Origin: Candidatus Neomarinimicrobiota bacterium | GTDB lineage: Bacteria; Fidelibacterota; Marinisomatia; Marinisomatales; TCS55 | Assembly (NCBI GenBank): GCA_018651745.1 | Contig: JABIDL010000035.1 | Location: 1-24,172, forward strand | Reading direction: 5' to 3' | DNA length: 24,172 bases | Shown: positions 24,172 to 24,172 of the stretch, in pieces | How positions within the stretch are numbered: the first letter of the stretch is position 1 | Layout: every line of letters begins with the position of its first letter | The notes under the pieces: generated by a model | Database searches by the model: none | Told to the model about the DNA's origin: nothing | Seen by the model: only the letters and a program-made list of their open reading frames with translations | Position numbers and translations under genes: made by a program

Positions 24172-24172
24172 A

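Overview
The window reads as a chromosomal segment of a Gram-negative bacterium of the FCB superphylum, most likely a Marinimicrobia/Neomarinimicrobiota-type organism. The evidence is a multicopper oxidase ending in a YPNPFNPTT-type secretion (Por/T9SS-like) sorting domain, an 'outer membrane protein beta-barrel family' TonB-dependent receptor with a carboxypeptidase-regulatory-like N-terminal domain, AT-rich DNA, and several genes preceded by only weak Shine-Dalgarno (SD) sequences. The phylum assignment is inference. Every gene and both tRNAs that I can support lie on the minus strand, so the window is transcribed from high to low coordinates. No stretch without a gene exceeds about 160 bases.

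Region A (about 1-12144) is a copper/silver resistance island. In transcription order it holds: a small secreted Cys-rich protein (12144-11791), an outer-membrane channel like CusC/TolC (11680-10454), a periplasmic adaptor CusB (10417-8975), an RND pump CusA (8837-5319), a second, unrelated secreted Cys-rich protein (5256-4969), a perfect 13-bp hairpin, a secreted multicopper oxidase (4866-3121), an NTF2-fold lipoprotein (3044-2601), a Cu+ P1B-type ATPase with two YHS domains and one heavy-metal-binding domain (2601-79), and the first codons of another exported protein (40-1). Together they can pump Cu(I) from cytoplasm to periplasm (ATPase), oxidise it (oxidase), sequester it (Cys-rich proteins) and expel it across the outer membrane (CusCBA). 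No copper-sensing regulator is visible. Hairpin/T-tract elements lie between the first Cys-rich gene and cusC and before the oxidase gene, so the island may be split into differently expressed segments.

Region B (12191-13233) holds a 2H phosphoesterase and an isochorismatase-family hydrolase that overlap by 7 bases (ATGTTAA).

Region C (13376-18415) holds an M1 metallopeptidase with a C-terminal HEAT-like region and a TonB-dependent receptor carrying an acidic/His-rich insertion.

Region D (18535-24171) is mostly housekeeping: initiator tRNA-Met, an exported endonuclease/exonuclease/phosphatase-family protein, the ribosome-assembly GTPase Der, a long-chain acyl-CoA synthetase, a hypoxanthine-DNA-glycosylase-like protein overlapping a DUF167 protein by ATGA, and tRNA-Gly(CCC) at the right edge.

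I see no insertion sequence, phage gene, CRISPR array or defence system. The least conventional part is the copper island: two different secreted Cys-rich proteins flank the efflux genes, and one soft-metal-binding module recurs in three places across two different transporters.
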